Below, in pieces: positions 1-6,933 of a stretch of 59,334 nucleotides of DNA. The DNA is from an uncultured Bacteroidales bacterium (GTDB lineage: Bacteria; Bacteroidota; Bacteroidia; Bacteroidales; Paludibacteraceae). The stretch covers positions 1 through 59,334 of the forward strand of contig CACYZT010000009.1 in assembly GCA_902778935.1 (NCBI GenBank), in the 5' to 3' direction. The position numbers and the translations under genes are program-made. The notes beneath the pieces were generated by a model. That model was not told where the DNA came from. It ran no database searches and saw only the letters and a list, made by a program, of their open reading frames with translations. Numbering within the stretch: the first letter of the stretch is position 1; every line of letters begins with the position of its first letter.

Positions 1-1168
1 GCGTTCGGCGAAAGACTATGTATTCCAGGAGAATAACTCCTCGCTCTGGCTGCCTGTCGATACGGCGAACCGTACCGCTACCGATGGTTACCTGATGGAC
101 TTCGGCACCGCGATGGATACCGTAGATACCGTACTGCGATTCAATGCCTTCGCGCCGGAAATGAATAAATATGTCTATACGGAGCTTGGCGAGGACGACC
201 ATATCGTCTATCTGACCAAGTATGACAATCGTAAGCCGGGTACCGGATCGGACCTCAACTTCACGCGCCAGGAAGATATGGGATGGAATATGAAGGGTCT
301 GCCCTGGCTTGTGTCCGACTATCGCACCGATACGACGGTGTATGACGGCTATGCGTACCTCCGCCAGATGCATATCCCGCACGTGCTCTATCTGATGAAT
401 GGTGCAGGTGTGTATGAGCAACTGGATGGCGATAAGATTTATTCGTTCCTGACTCAAACGGCGACTACGCAGGCTCGCGAGGCACTCCATTTCTACCTCC
501 CGTACTATGTGCGTAACAAGAAACCCGCGCGTACGCTGCTCGCTATTGCGCGCAGACCTGATAGCTGGTTGGCGAAAGGCAAGGATGATATCCTTACCCT
601 CATGCCGGATGTCAACGCCGACAAGACCGTCAACTATACCTACGGACGCGATGCCGTCAAATGGATGTCGTCCACCAATTCGGCGTCGCTGCTCGGTGCC
701 GCTCCGACCGAGGTGGATATTCCGTTAGGAATATACGTTCCAGCCAACAGCCAACAGCCAACAGCCAACAGCCGATTCACCTTCTCCCTGCCGGAGAGAG
801 AGGCTTTCGACGGATACGAATACGTATGGCTCATCGATTACCAGCTCAACCGCTATGTCAATCTCCTCTTCGAGGACTACGACGTGGACCTCGAGCCGGG
901 CGAGTACAACCATCGTTTCGCCGTCCGTATCGGCGGATACCCGAAGACCGACCTGAACGGCAAACGCGACTACGTCGTCTTTGCGTTCGACGGCACGCTC
1001 TATGTGCGCGGACTCGTCGAGGGCGACCGTATCAGCCTCTATTCGCCGTCCGGACAACTCGTCACCCATGCCACTGCTACCACCGCCGAGTGGTCTATGC
1101 CGCTCTACTATCAGTCCGGCTATGTGGTGAAGGTCAACGACAAAGCATATAAGGTGGTGAATAAATAA
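1..1168 (+). CDS. C-terminal part of a large secreted protein (5' end outside the window)
   Basis: The frame is open from the first bases of the window, so the ATG at 95 is internal and the gene begins upstream. The visible part has no enzyme motif that I recognise. It ends with a stretch rich in beta-strand residues (SLYSPSGQLV, then GYVVKVNDKAYKVVNK) of the kind that closes Bacteroidota proteins exported by the type IX secretion system, so the product is probably secreted or surface-bound. At about 741-777 an AACAGCC-type tandem repeat is read in frame as a short Gln/Pro/Asn-rich linker (NSQQPTANS). The stop is followed at once by three mini-hairpin repeats and a hairpin that can terminate transcription from both sides. 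Function unknown. Confidence 0.7.
   Translation, partial: RSAKDYVFQENNSSLWLPVDTANRTATDGYLMDFGTAMDTVDTVLRFNAFAPEMNKYVYTELGEDDHIVYLTKYDNRKPGTGSDLNFTRQEDMGWNMKGLPWLVSDYRTDTTVYDGYAYLRQMHIPHVLYLMNGAGVYEQLDGDKIYSFLTQTATTQAREALHFYLPYYVRNKKPARTLLAIARRPDSWLAKGKDDILTLMPDVNADKTVNYTYGRDAVKWMSSTNSASLLGAAPTEVDIPLGIYVPANSQQPTANSRFTFSLPEREAFDGYEYVWLIDYQLNRYVNLLFEDYDVDLEPGEYNHRFAVRIGGYPKTDLNGKRDYVVFAFDGTLYVRGLVEGDRISLYSPSGQLVTHATATTAEWSMPLYYQSGYVVKVNDKAYKVVNK
741..777 (+). repeat. AACAGCC tandem repeat inside a reading frame
   Basis: About four imperfect copies of a 7-8 bp unit (CCAACAG/CCAACAGC) lie within the secreted-protein gene and keep its frame open. The same kind of simple repeat is usually intergenic in Bacteroidales. 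Confidence 0.8.
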
Positions 1169-1227
1169 GACCGCTTCGCTGACAGAACACAGACCGCTAA
1201 CGCTGACAGACCGCTGCGCTGACAGAC
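1169..1227 (-). repeat. Mini-hairpin repeat cluster (3 units)
   Basis: Three units of the form GACCGCTTCGCTGACAG, reading on the minus strand as CTGTCAGC-GNA-GCGGTC. The units differ mainly in the loop base (TTC, TAA, TGC on the plus strand). They begin one base after the stop codon of the upstream gene. Confidence 0.85.
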
Positions 1228-1237
1228 GATAGATAAA

Positions 1238-1268
1238 AAAACATCCGACCTCAATGGCCGGATGTTTA
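1238..1268. terminator. Bidirectional intrinsic terminator between the secreted-protein gene and efp
   Basis: Inverted repeat ACATCCG / CGGATGT around a 10-11 nt loop, with an A-run on the left and a T-rich stretch on the right. It therefore works best as the terminator of efp on the minus strand, and could also stop the gene coming from the left. Confidence 0.75.
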
Positions 1269-1340
1269 TCGTACAGTGACGTCCATAATGCGAACGAGAT
1301 GCGAACGAGAATGACTCGAAACGCAACCGAATCCTACAAT

Positions 1341-1904
1341 TTAACGAACGCGCTCGCAGTAACTACCGTCACGGGTGTCGATACGGATGATCTCACCCTC
1401 GTTGATGAACAGCGGTACGCGAACCTCTGCGCCGGTCTCCACCGTAGCAGGCTTGAGCGTGTTGGTAGCGGTATCGCCCTTCAGACCCGGCTCCGTATAG
1501 GTCACAGCGAGCTCAACCTTTGTCGGCAGCTCGGCGAACAGAACGGTGTCGCTCGATGCATCGGATACAACATCTACTACCATACCTTCCTTCAGGAAAT
1601 CTACACCCGTGATCAGGTCATGAGCGATAGGTACCTGCTCGAAGGTCTCGTTATTCATGAAGATGTAGTCCTCGCCCTCTTTGTAAAGGAACTGGTACGG
1701 ACGGCGCTCAACGCGAACATCCTCCAGCTTCTCACCGATGTTGAAGCGGCGCTCCAGCACACGGCCGTCCACTACATCCTTAAATTTCACGCGCATAATC
1801 GTGTTGCCCTTACCCGGCTTCACGTGCAAAAACTCGATTACGAAATACAAACGGCCGTCCATGCGGATACATACGCCGTTTTTAATGTCTTGACTGTTAA
1901 TCAT
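1341..1904 (-). CDS. efp: Elongation factor P
   Basis: 187 residues, the usual EF-P length. EF-P binds between the P and E sites of stalled ribosomes and stimulates peptide bond formation at polyproline stretches. The N-terminal KOW-like domain carries the loop VKPGKGNT with Lys32 at the position that is modified in many bacteria; two OB domains follow. It is transcribed divergently from marC through a pair of interlocked promoters, and a strong hairpin lies behind the stop. Family assignment is secure; whether Lys32 is modified in this organism cannot be told from the window. Confidence 0.97.
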   Translation of the reverse strand: MINSQDIKNGVCIRMDGRLYFVIEFLHVKPGKGNTIMRVKFKDVVDGRVLERRFNIGEKLEDVRVERRPYQFLYKEGEDYIFMNNETFEQVPIAHDLITGVDFLKEGMVVDVVSDASSDTVLFAELPTKVELAVTYTEPGLKGDTATNTLKPATVETGAEVRVPLFINEGEIIRIDTRDGSYCERVR

Positions 1905-1959
1905 AAAATCATTACTATTGGTTCAATTACTATTTACCTGTTTTTCATAAAAATCGCTG

Positions 1960-1990
1960 CAAAATTACAAAATTTCTTGCACATATGCAA
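1960..1990 (-). promoter_or_regulatory. Promoter of efp
   Basis: Minus strand: TTG at 1990-1988, 20 bp spacer, TAATTTTG at 1967-1960. It overlaps the divergent marC promoter; the two -33 regions share the near-palindrome TTGCACATATGCAA. Confidence 0.85.
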
Positions 1991-2007
1991 ATTTTTTTGT
2001 AATTTTG
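1977..2007 (+). promoter_or_regulatory. Promoter of marC
   Basis: TTG at 1977-1979, 20 bp spacer, TAATTTTG at 2000-2007. The first ATG lies only 10 bp further on, so the transcript leader must be a few bases long. Confidence 0.85.
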
Positions 2008-2017
2008 CACTCCGAAA

Positions 2018-2641
2018 ATGTCAATTACTATGGAAGCTATACTGAATTTCTTTGGTTCTATCGATATTTGGGAGATTCTCTCGTCCTATATCTTCATGAT
2101 TGCAATCATCGATCCGTTCGGCAATATACCCGTTACGATATCGATGGAGAACAAGGGTATCCGTATCAGCGCGTGGCGCGTGTGCCTCGCCAGTTTTGTG
2201 ATTCTTATCTCGTTCCTTTTCGCGGGCGAATGGATACTCAAGCTCTTCGGCGTGCAGATTGAGTATTTCGCTATCGCCGGCGGATTTGTGATATTCCTCA
2301 TGGCGCTGGAGATGATCCTCGATATCACGATTTTCCAGAATGACAAGCTCGAGGGCGAGGTGGGTTCCGGCAGTTCAATAGTGCCGCTCGCCTTCCCGAT
2401 GTACGCGGGTCCGGGGGCGTTCACCGCCCTGCTCGCCATCACGGCGGAGTACTCCGTAGCCAGCCTCTGCGTCTCGCTCATCCTCTGTATCGTCACGCTC
2501 TATCTCGTGCTCATCGGTACCAACCGTCTCACGCGATACCTGCGTCCCACGTCGCTATATATCATCCGTAAGTTCTTCGGCATCATCGTCCTCGCCATCG
2601 CCTGCAAGCTCATGTTCGGCAATCTGGCCGCGATATTTTAG
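2018..2641 (+). CDS. MarC family integral membrane protein
   Basis: 207 residues with six likely membrane segments, the size and layout of the MarC/UPF0056 family of inner-membrane proteins, whose substrate is not established. The IDPFGNIP motif near residue 30 is the family signature, and a second half-repeat around GPGAFT supports the call. The start at 2018 (MSITMEA) sits almost on the expected transcription start; an ATG at 2030 is a possible alternative that would leave a slightly longer leader. The gene is followed by a cluster of mini-hairpin repeats rather than by a clear terminator. Confidence 0.9.
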   Translation: MSITMEAILNFFGSIDIWEILSSYIFMIAIIDPFGNIPVTISMENKGIRISAWRVCLASFVILISFLFAGEWILKLFGVQIEYFAIAGGFVIFLMALEMILDITIFQNDKLEGEVGSGSSIVPLAFPMYAGPGAFTALLAITAEYSVASLCVSLILCIVTLYLVLIGTNRLTRYLRPTSLYIIRKFFGIIVLAIACKLMFGNLAAIF

Positions 2642-2722
2642 AAGACCGCTACGCTGACAGAGCACAGACCGGCTTCGCCTGAAAGACCGTCCTGCGGACT
2701 GACAGACTGAATTACAGACTGA
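2642..2722 (-). repeat. Mini-hairpin repeat cluster
   Basis: Four units in plus-strand orientation GACCG-arm-TGACAG with arms CTACGC, GGCTTCGCC and GTCCTGCGGAC. The arms change on both sides together (GGC/GCC, GTCC/GGAC) while the frame CTGTCAG...CGGTC stays, so the palindrome, not its sequence, is kept. Confidence 0.85.
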
Positions 2723-2743
2723 CTGATATACCAATAGATAAAG

Positions 2744-3121
2744 ATGCATAATTTTAAGAATTTGCAAATATGGAAGGATGCCATGGATTTGGCACAAGAG
2801 GTCTATGAGATAGCGGAGCATCTCCCTAAGAATGAGACCTATGGACTGGTATCGCAAATGACGCGTGCCGCCGTTTCCGTGCCATCCAATATCGCCGAGG
2901 GTTCAGGTAGAACGAACAAAGATTTTGCGCATTTCTTGTCTATAGCCTTGGGCTCTTTGTTTGAATTGAATACCCAAATCATGTTAGCAGAGCGGATAGG
3001 GTATATTGATAACAGCCAGTCCGAAAATCTGCAAACAAAAGCCAACAAACTTCAGATGATGATTAGCGGTTTTAAGAGTCGCATGGAGCAGGATATCGAC
3101 CATCCGGTCATAGAGTTATAA
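2744..3121 (+). CDS. Four-helix-bundle protein (23S rRNA intervening-sequence protein family)
   Basis: 125 residues. The pattern 'NLQIWKDAMDLA...YGLVSQMTRAAVSVPSNIAEGSGR' is diagnostic of the four-helix-bundle family first seen in open reading frames of 23S rRNA intervening sequences and found as free-standing genes across Bacteroidota. Members form small helical oligomers; no activity is established. The gene stands alone between two mini-hairpin repeat clusters, with no visible promoter of the standard type, and could be a passenger of local repeat traffic. Start chosen at the conserved MHNFKNLQIW. Confidence 0.9.
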   Translation: MHNFKNLQIWKDAMDLAQEVYEIAEHLPKNETYGLVSQMTRAAVSVPSNIAEGSGRTNKDFAHFLSIALGSLFELNTQIMLAERIGYIDNSQSENLQTKANKLQMMISGFKSRMEQDIDHPVIEL

Positions 3122-3130
3122 AAGTAAATA

Positions 3131-3188
3131 GGTCCGTCAGCGAAGCGGTCTGTCAGTGCAACGGTCTGTTAGCGTAGCGGTCTGTCCG
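3131..3188 (+). repeat. Mini-hairpin repeat cluster (3 units)
   Basis: Units GTCAGCGAAGCGGTC, GTCAGTGCAACGGTC and GTTAGCGTAGCGGTC. The first contains GCGAAGC, the well-known exceptionally stable DNA mini-hairpin sequence. Confidence 0.85.
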
Positions 3189-3216
3189 TGAAAGAAGTGA
3201 ACAATCTATAAATATT

Positions 3217-3666
3217 ATGAAGAGTTTTTCAGAAATGACCATCGCGATGGCAAGCGACCACGCGGGGTTTGCATTAAAACAACAAGTACAGCTGTTCCTC
3301 GAGGATAACGGTGCTAAAGTGAAAGACTTCGGCTGCTACTCTGCCGAGAGTTGCGACTATCCCGATTTCGCCCATCCGCTCGCTGAGGCGGTAGAGAAAG
3401 GCGAATATGAGTTCGGCATTATCATCTGTTCCACCGGAAACGGTATCTCCATGACTGCCAACAAGCACCAGGGTATCCGTGCCGCGCTCTGCTGGGAAAC
3501 CAAACTCGCGGAACTCGCGCGCCAGCATAATAATGCTAATGTGCTCGCGCTGCCGGCGAACTTCATCACCGTACCCAAAGCACTGGATATCGTCCGTACC
3601 TTCTTCCAGACCGATTTCGAAGGCGGACGTCATGAGCGCCGCGTCAACAAGATACCGGTTAAGTAA
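3217..3666 (+). CDS. rpiB: Ribose-5-phosphate isomerase B
   Basis: 149 residues. RpiB interconverts ribose 5-phosphate and ribulose 5-phosphate in the non-oxidative pentose phosphate pathway. The phosphate-binding SDHAGF motif lies at residues 13-18, and the catalytic cysteine and anion-hole loop CSTGNGISMTANK at 71-83. The annotated ATG gives about six residues more than is usual; the ATG at codon 7 would also fit. Its stop codon directly abuts the start of the MBL hydrolase gene at 3667, so the two are probably co-transcribed and may be translationally coupled. Confidence 0.95.
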   Translation: MKSFSEMTIAMASDHAGFALKQQVQLFLEDNGAKVKDFGCYSAESCDYPDFAHPLAEAVEKGEYEFGIIICSTGNGISMTANKHQGIRAALCWETKLAELARQHNNANVLALPANFITVPKALDIVRTFFQTDFEGGRHERRVNKIPVK

Positions 3667-4338
3667 ATGACAGTCAAGTCGTTCACGTTCGGTCCGTTTC
3701 AAACGAACACGTATGTGGTCTCTGATCTGCCAAGGGCTAACGGCGAAGAGCCGATAGTCCTTTTGGTAGACCCTGCTTGTTATACCGAATACGAACGCCA
3801 AACCTTGGCAAACTATATAGATAAGCTAACAGCCGAAGGCGGTCTGTCCATCGTGGCAACGCATGGACATCTCGACCACCTCTGGGGCGCCAAATGGGCC
3901 ACCGAGCGATGGCAGACACCCGTGCTCATGCACGAAGCCGATATACCCATGGCGCGCGCCATGCAGGACCAGTACACCCTCTTCGGCATCCCCGGGAAGC
4001 CCGAACCCTTCCCCATCAATAGTCTTACAGCCGAAGGCGGTCTTACAGCGGAGCGGTCTTGCAGCATAGCGGTCCTACAGCGCAGCGGTCTTTCGATTAT
4101 ATCGACCCCCGGCCACACCCACGGCTCCGTGTGCCTCTATTGGCCGGACGAGAAAGTGCTGCTCTCCGGCGATACGCTCTTCTGCATGGGGTACGGACGA
4201 ACCGACTTACCCGGCGGCAGTTATGCCGATCTGATAGAGTCCATCCGGACCCTCTTTGACCTGCCGTCAGACGTCATTGTCTATCCCGGACACGGAGAAA
4301 GTACCACTATCGGCGCAGAAAAACACCGATATTGGTAA
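3667..4338 (+). CDS. MBL-fold metallohydrolase (glyoxalase II-like) carrying repeat-derived insertions
   Basis: 223 residues. The metallo-beta-lactamase signature THGHLDH is at residues 65-71, further ligands in TPGHTHG (148-154), the SGDTLF aspartate at 169 and a final PGHG histidine, so the binuclear metal site is complete. Substrate unknown; the closest theme is hydroxyacylglutathione hydrolase-like YcbL proteins. Residues 119-144 (around LTAEGGLTAERSC) and a shorter piece at 54-61 are translated mini-hairpin repeats. The larger insertion sits just before the second metal motif, so it probably forms a surface loop. Everything outside the repeats looks intact, so the enzyme is probably active. 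Confidence 0.88.
   Translation: MTVKSFTFGPFQTNTYVVSDLPRANGEEPIVLLVDPACYTEYERQTLANYIDKLTAEGGLSIVATHGHLDHLWGAKWATERWQTPVLMHEADIPMARAMQDQYTLFGIPGKPEPFPINSLTAEGGLTAERSCSIAVLQRSGLSIISTPGHTHGSVCLYWPDEKVLLSGDTLFCMGYGRTDLPGGSYADLIESIRTLFDLPSDVIVYPGHGESTTIGAEKHRYW
4020..4092 (+). repeat. Mini-hairpin repeat cluster inside the MBL hydrolase gene
   Basis: Four units of the GGTCTTACAG variety with arms CCGAAGG, CGGAGCG, CATAGCG and CGCAGCG, read in frame without stops. A partial unit also occurs at about 3828-3852 in the same gene. Confidence 0.88.
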
Positions 4339-4354
4339 AAAAATGCAGAAAAAT

Positions 4355-4385
4355 TTGTGTATTTCAAATATTTGTTGTACCTTTG
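4355..4385 (+). promoter_or_regulatory. Promoter of rpsO
   Basis: TTG at 4355-4357, 20 bp spacer, TACCTTTG at 4378-4385. The resulting leader before rpsO is about 130 nt. Confidence 0.85.
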
Positions 4386-4411
4386 CACGCTTTTTCGATG
4401 GAAGAAGTGTA

Positions 4412-4456
4412 AATGTGGCGAAGTTCGAATACAGGTATTGTGCTTTTGCCACCATT
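4412..4456 (+). promoter_or_regulatory. Possible stem in the rpsO leader
   Basis: The leader can fold AAT-GTGGC-g-AAG (4412-4423) against CTT-tt-GCCAC-c-ATT (4444-4456), about 11 pairs with small bulges. S15 controls its own synthesis through leader structure in several bacteria; whether this stem does so here is inference. The rest of the leader (about 4484-4522) is AATCGTC simple repeat. Confidence 0.35.
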
Positions 4457-4483
4457 GTTTAACCCGACGAGACACGGTTTGGA

Positions 4484-4522
4484 ATCCAATCGTCCAGTCG
4501 TCAATCGTCCAATCGTAAATTA
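4484..4522 (+). repeat. AATCGTC/AATCGTA simple repeat
   Basis: Several copies of a 7-8 bp unit (CCAATCGT, CAGTCGT, CAATCGT) directly before rpsO. Confidence 0.8.
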
Positions 4523-4524
4523 AA

Positions 4525-4794
4525 ATGTATTTAACATCAGAAAAGAAAGCGGAATTGTTCGCCAAGTACGGCAAGGACGCTAAGAACACCGGTTCTGCAG
4601 AGAGCCAAATCGCTCTGTTCACCTTCCGTATCAACCATCTGACCGAGCACCTGAAGGAAAACCGCAAGGACTTCGGTACAGAGCGCGCGCTGACCGCACT
4701 CGTAGGTAAGCGTCGTCGTATGTTGGATTACCTCAAGGCAAAAGACATCGAGCGTTACCGCGCTATCATCAAAGAACTCAGTATTCGTAAGTAA
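4525..4794 (+). CDS. rpsO: 30S ribosomal protein S15
   Basis: 89 residues, the normal length. S15 is a primary binding protein of the central domain of 16S rRNA. The sequence shows the helical core with TGSAESQIALFTFRI, LTEHLKENRKD and GKRRRMLDYL, all hallmarks of S15. It has its own promoter and long leader and is followed by a mini-hairpin repeat and an intrinsic terminator, so it is a single-gene unit. Confidence 0.98.
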   Translation: MYLTSEKKAELFAKYGKDAKNTGSAESQIALFTFRINHLTEHLKENRKDFGTERALTALVGKRRRMLDYLKAKDIERYRAIIKELSIRK

Positions 4795-4815
4795 GACCGG
4801 CCTGCGGCCTGACAG
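4795..4815 (-). repeat. Single mini-hairpin repeat
   Basis: GACCGGCCTGCGGCCTGACAG: the arm GGCC-TGC-GGCC is a perfect palindrome with a GCA loop on the minus strand. Confidence 0.85.
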
Positions 4816-4822
4816 AATTCAG

Positions 4823-4852
4823 AAAAATCGTCCACACGGACGATTTTTTTTG
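4823..4852 (+). terminator. Intrinsic terminator of rpsO
   Basis: Stem AAAATCGTCC / GGACGATTTT with loop ACAC and a run of T. The T-run also supplies the -33 TTG of the hflX promoter. Confidence 0.9.
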
Positions 4853-4880
4853 TATATATCAAAAAAAAGTAGTAACTTTG
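4850..4880 (+). promoter_or_regulatory. Promoter of hflX
   Basis: TTG at 4850-4852, 20 bp spacer, TAACTTTG at 4873-4880. The GTG start codon is at 4885, so the transcript is expected to be leaderless. Confidence 0.85.
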
Positions 4881-4884
4881 CAGC

Positions 4885-6264
4885 GTGATTGAGATAAAAC
4901 CGTACATAGAGCATGCGGTGCTGGTGGGTTTGATTACGCCTAACCAGCCGGAGGAGCGCACGAAGGAGTATCTGGATGAGCTTGCTTTTCTGGCAGATAC
5001 GCATGGTATCGTGCCCGTCAAGCGTTTCACCCAGCGCCTCGACCAGCCCAATACGGCGACGTATGTCGGAGAGGGCAAACTGGCGGAAATAGACATTTAT
5101 ATACAAACCTCTCCCCAAGAGAGTTCTACGACCGTCCACAGGACGCTCGATCGAGCGGAGCTCTTCACCCCGCAAGGGAGGGAGACGGTTATCGATGTAG
5201 TCATCTTTGATGACGAACTCTCGCCGCGGCAGATACGTAATCTCGAGAAAGCGCTTAATCACAAAGGTAAGCCGGATGTCCGCGTAATCGACAGGACGAT
5301 GCTTATCCTGGAGATTTTCCTCCAGCGCGCACAGACGAGTTACGCCAAGACGCAGGTCGAGATGGCGCATTTGCAGTATATACTGCCTCGCTTGACGCGA
5401 ATGTGGAGCCACCTCGACCGTCAGCGCGGTGGTGGAGGCACCAACCGTGGTATGGGTGAGACCCAGATAGAGGCGGATAAGCGCGTTATCGGTCAGCGTA
5501 TAGCCCTGCTACGCGAGCAACTCAAGGTTATCGACAAGCAGATGGCTACTCAGCGTCAGCACCGAGGTAAGATGGTGCGCGTAGCCCTCGTCGGATATAC
5601 CAATGTGGGCAAATCGACGCTGATGAACCTGCTCTCCAAATCCGAGGTGTTCGCGGAGAACAAACTCTTCGCCACCCTCGATACCACCGTGCGCAAAGTG
5701 ACTATCGAGAACCTGCCGTTCCTGCTATCCGATACCGTCGGCTTCATTCGCAAACTGCCGCACCACCTCGTTGAGTCCTTCAAATCGACCCTCGATGAAG
5801 TGCGTGAAGCGGACCTCCTCGTTCATGTGGTGGATATATCCCATCCTAATTTCGAGGAGCAGTACGAGGTGGTGGAGCAGACGATAAACGATATAACCTC
5901 TCCCAAACCCTCTCCACAAGAGAGGGGGAACAAGAATCAGCAAAATCCTTGGGAACGTGTCTCCTCCCTTGAGGGGAGGTCGGGAGGGGTTTCCATCCCC
6001 CGTATAGTGGTCTTTAACAAAATAGATAATTTTACTTACACCCCGAAGGAAGAAGACGACCTCACGCCCGTTCAGCGGGAGAACCTCTCGCTCGATGATT
6101 TGCGCAAAAGCTGGATGGCGCGGCTCGGAGACGACTGTATCTTCATCTCGGCGAAAAACAAAGACAATATCGACGCGCTGCGTGCGCTTTTATACGACCG
6201 TATCAAAGCCATCCACGTGCAGCGCTATCCCTATAATGACTTCCTATTCCAGCACTACGAGTAA
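4885..6264 (+). CDS. hflX: GTPase HflX, with two repeat-derived insertions
   Basis: 459 residues. HflX is a ribosome-associated GTPase that splits stalled 70S ribosomes. The N-terminal domain (FDDELSPRQIRN at about 109-119), the glycine-rich linker RGGGGTNRGMGETQIE, the G1 loop GYTNVGKST (237-245), SDTVGF (G3) and NKID (G4) are all present. The GTG start matches the family N-terminus. Residues about 75-101 and 338-371 are absent from typical relatives and are encoded by CCTCTCCC/GAGAGGG-type repeats; the second lies between G3 and G4, probably a loop. Both keep the frame and no key residue is lost, so the protein is likely functional. Confidence 0.95.
   Translation: MIEIKPYIEHAVLVGLITPNQPEERTKEYLDELAFLADTHGIVPVKRFTQRLDQPNTATYVGEGKLAEIDIYIQTSPQESSTTVHRTLDRAELFTPQGRETVIDVVIFDDELSPRQIRNLEKALNHKGKPDVRVIDRTMLILEIFLQRAQTSYAKTQVEMAHLQYILPRLTRMWSHLDRQRGGGGTNRGMGETQIEADKRVIGQRIALLREQLKVIDKQMATQRQHRGKMVRVALVGYTNVGKSTLMNLLSKSEVFAENKLFATLDTTVRKVTIENLPFLLSDTVGFIRKLPHHLVESFKSTLDEVREADLLVHVVDISHPNFEEQYEVVEQTINDITSPKPSPQERGNKNQQNPWERVSSLEGRSGGVSIPRIVVFNKIDNFTYTPKEEDDLTPVQRENLSLDDLRKSWMARLGDDCIFISAKNKDNIDALRALLYDRIKAIHVQRYPYNDFLFQHYE
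5100..5187 (+). repeat. CCTCTCCC-type repeat inside hflX (first copy)
   Basis: CCTCTCCCCAAGAGAG on the left and CTCTTCACCCCGCAAGGGAG on the right flank a short spacer. It encodes residues of HflX that relatives lack. Confidence 0.65.
5898..5995 (+). repeat. CCTCTCCC-type repeat inside hflX (second copy)
   Basis: A left arm containing ACCCTCTCCACAAGAGAGGG and a right arm containing CTCCCTTGAGGGGAGG are purine/pyrimidine palindromes around an unrelated spacer. The unit is read in frame within the G domain of HflX. Confidence 0.8.
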
Positions 6265-6329
6265 ATCGTAAATTGTAAATTACTAAATTGTAAATAAATC
6301 GTACATCGTACATCGTAAATCGTAAATAC
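6265..6329 (+). repeat. AATCGTA/AATTGTA simple repeat
   Basis: The gap between hflX and hpt consists of imperfect copies of AAATCGTA, AAATTGTA and ACATCGT. No promoter motif is visible in it, so hpt may be read from the hflX promoter. Confidence 0.85.
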
Positions 6330-6333
6330 ACTT

Positions 6334-6885
6334 ATGCGTAGCATCAACGAACAAGGTTATCTTTTTGAAGAATGGCTGACTCCCGAGCAGATAGCGAAGG
6401 ATATCAAGCAAGTGGCTAACCGGATTAGCGCCGACTACAGGGACAAGGAACCGCTCTTTGTCATTGTGCTCAATGGCGCGTTTGTCTTCGCTGCCGACCT
6501 CATCCGCGGTCTGGACAAGGATATGCGTTGCGAGCAGACCTTCATTCGTGTCAGCTCCTATTTCGGCATGTCCTCCACCGGACAACTCCAGTTCATCGTT
6601 CCCCTTCAGCAGGTGGTCGAAAACCGCGATGTGATTATCGTGGAGGATATCGTGGACTCCGGTCTCACGATTCACCAGCTCAAGGCATACATGCGTGCGC
6701 AAGGCGCTGCCTCCGTCCGCGTGGCTACGATGCTCTTCAAGCCCAACAAACTGGAGTACGACGATGCCAAACCCGATTATATCGCCCGTGAGGTGACCGA
6801 TGAGTTCGTCATTGGCTGCGGACTGGACTTCGATGGTTTCCGTCGAAACCTCGATGCGATTTACAAAGTCAAAGAGTCAAAATAA
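6334..6885 (+). CDS. hpt: Hypoxanthine phosphoribosyltransferase
   Basis: 183 residues. The enzyme salvages hypoxanthine and guanine with PRPP to IMP and GMP in the cytoplasm. The PRPP-binding loop VIIVEDIVDSGLT lies at residues 100-112, the N-terminal LNGAFVFAADL loop at 46-56, and a C-terminal GCGLDF segment closes the active site as in the Hpt family. Length and motifs are normal. It follows hflX across a simple-repeat spacer and precedes the phosphohexomutase gene by 49 bp, all on one strand. Substrate preference (hypoxanthine versus guanine) cannot be read from the sequence. Confidence 0.93.
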   Translation: MRSINEQGYLFEEWLTPEQIAKDIKQVANRISADYRDKEPLFVIVLNGAFVFAADLIRGLDKDMRCEQTFIRVSSYFGMSSTGQLQFIVPLQQVVENRDVIIVEDIVDSGLTIHQLKAYMRAQGAASVRVATMLFKPNKLEYDDAKPDYIAREVTDEFVIGCGLDFDGFRRNLDAIYKVKESK

Positions 6886-6933
6886 CGAAATATCGAAATT
6901 ACGAATAATATTAACAATTTAACTTTTATCACC

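Noticed and set aside
1254-2045. 263-codon open frame on the plus strand
   Set aside because: Antisense to efp and running through two promoters.
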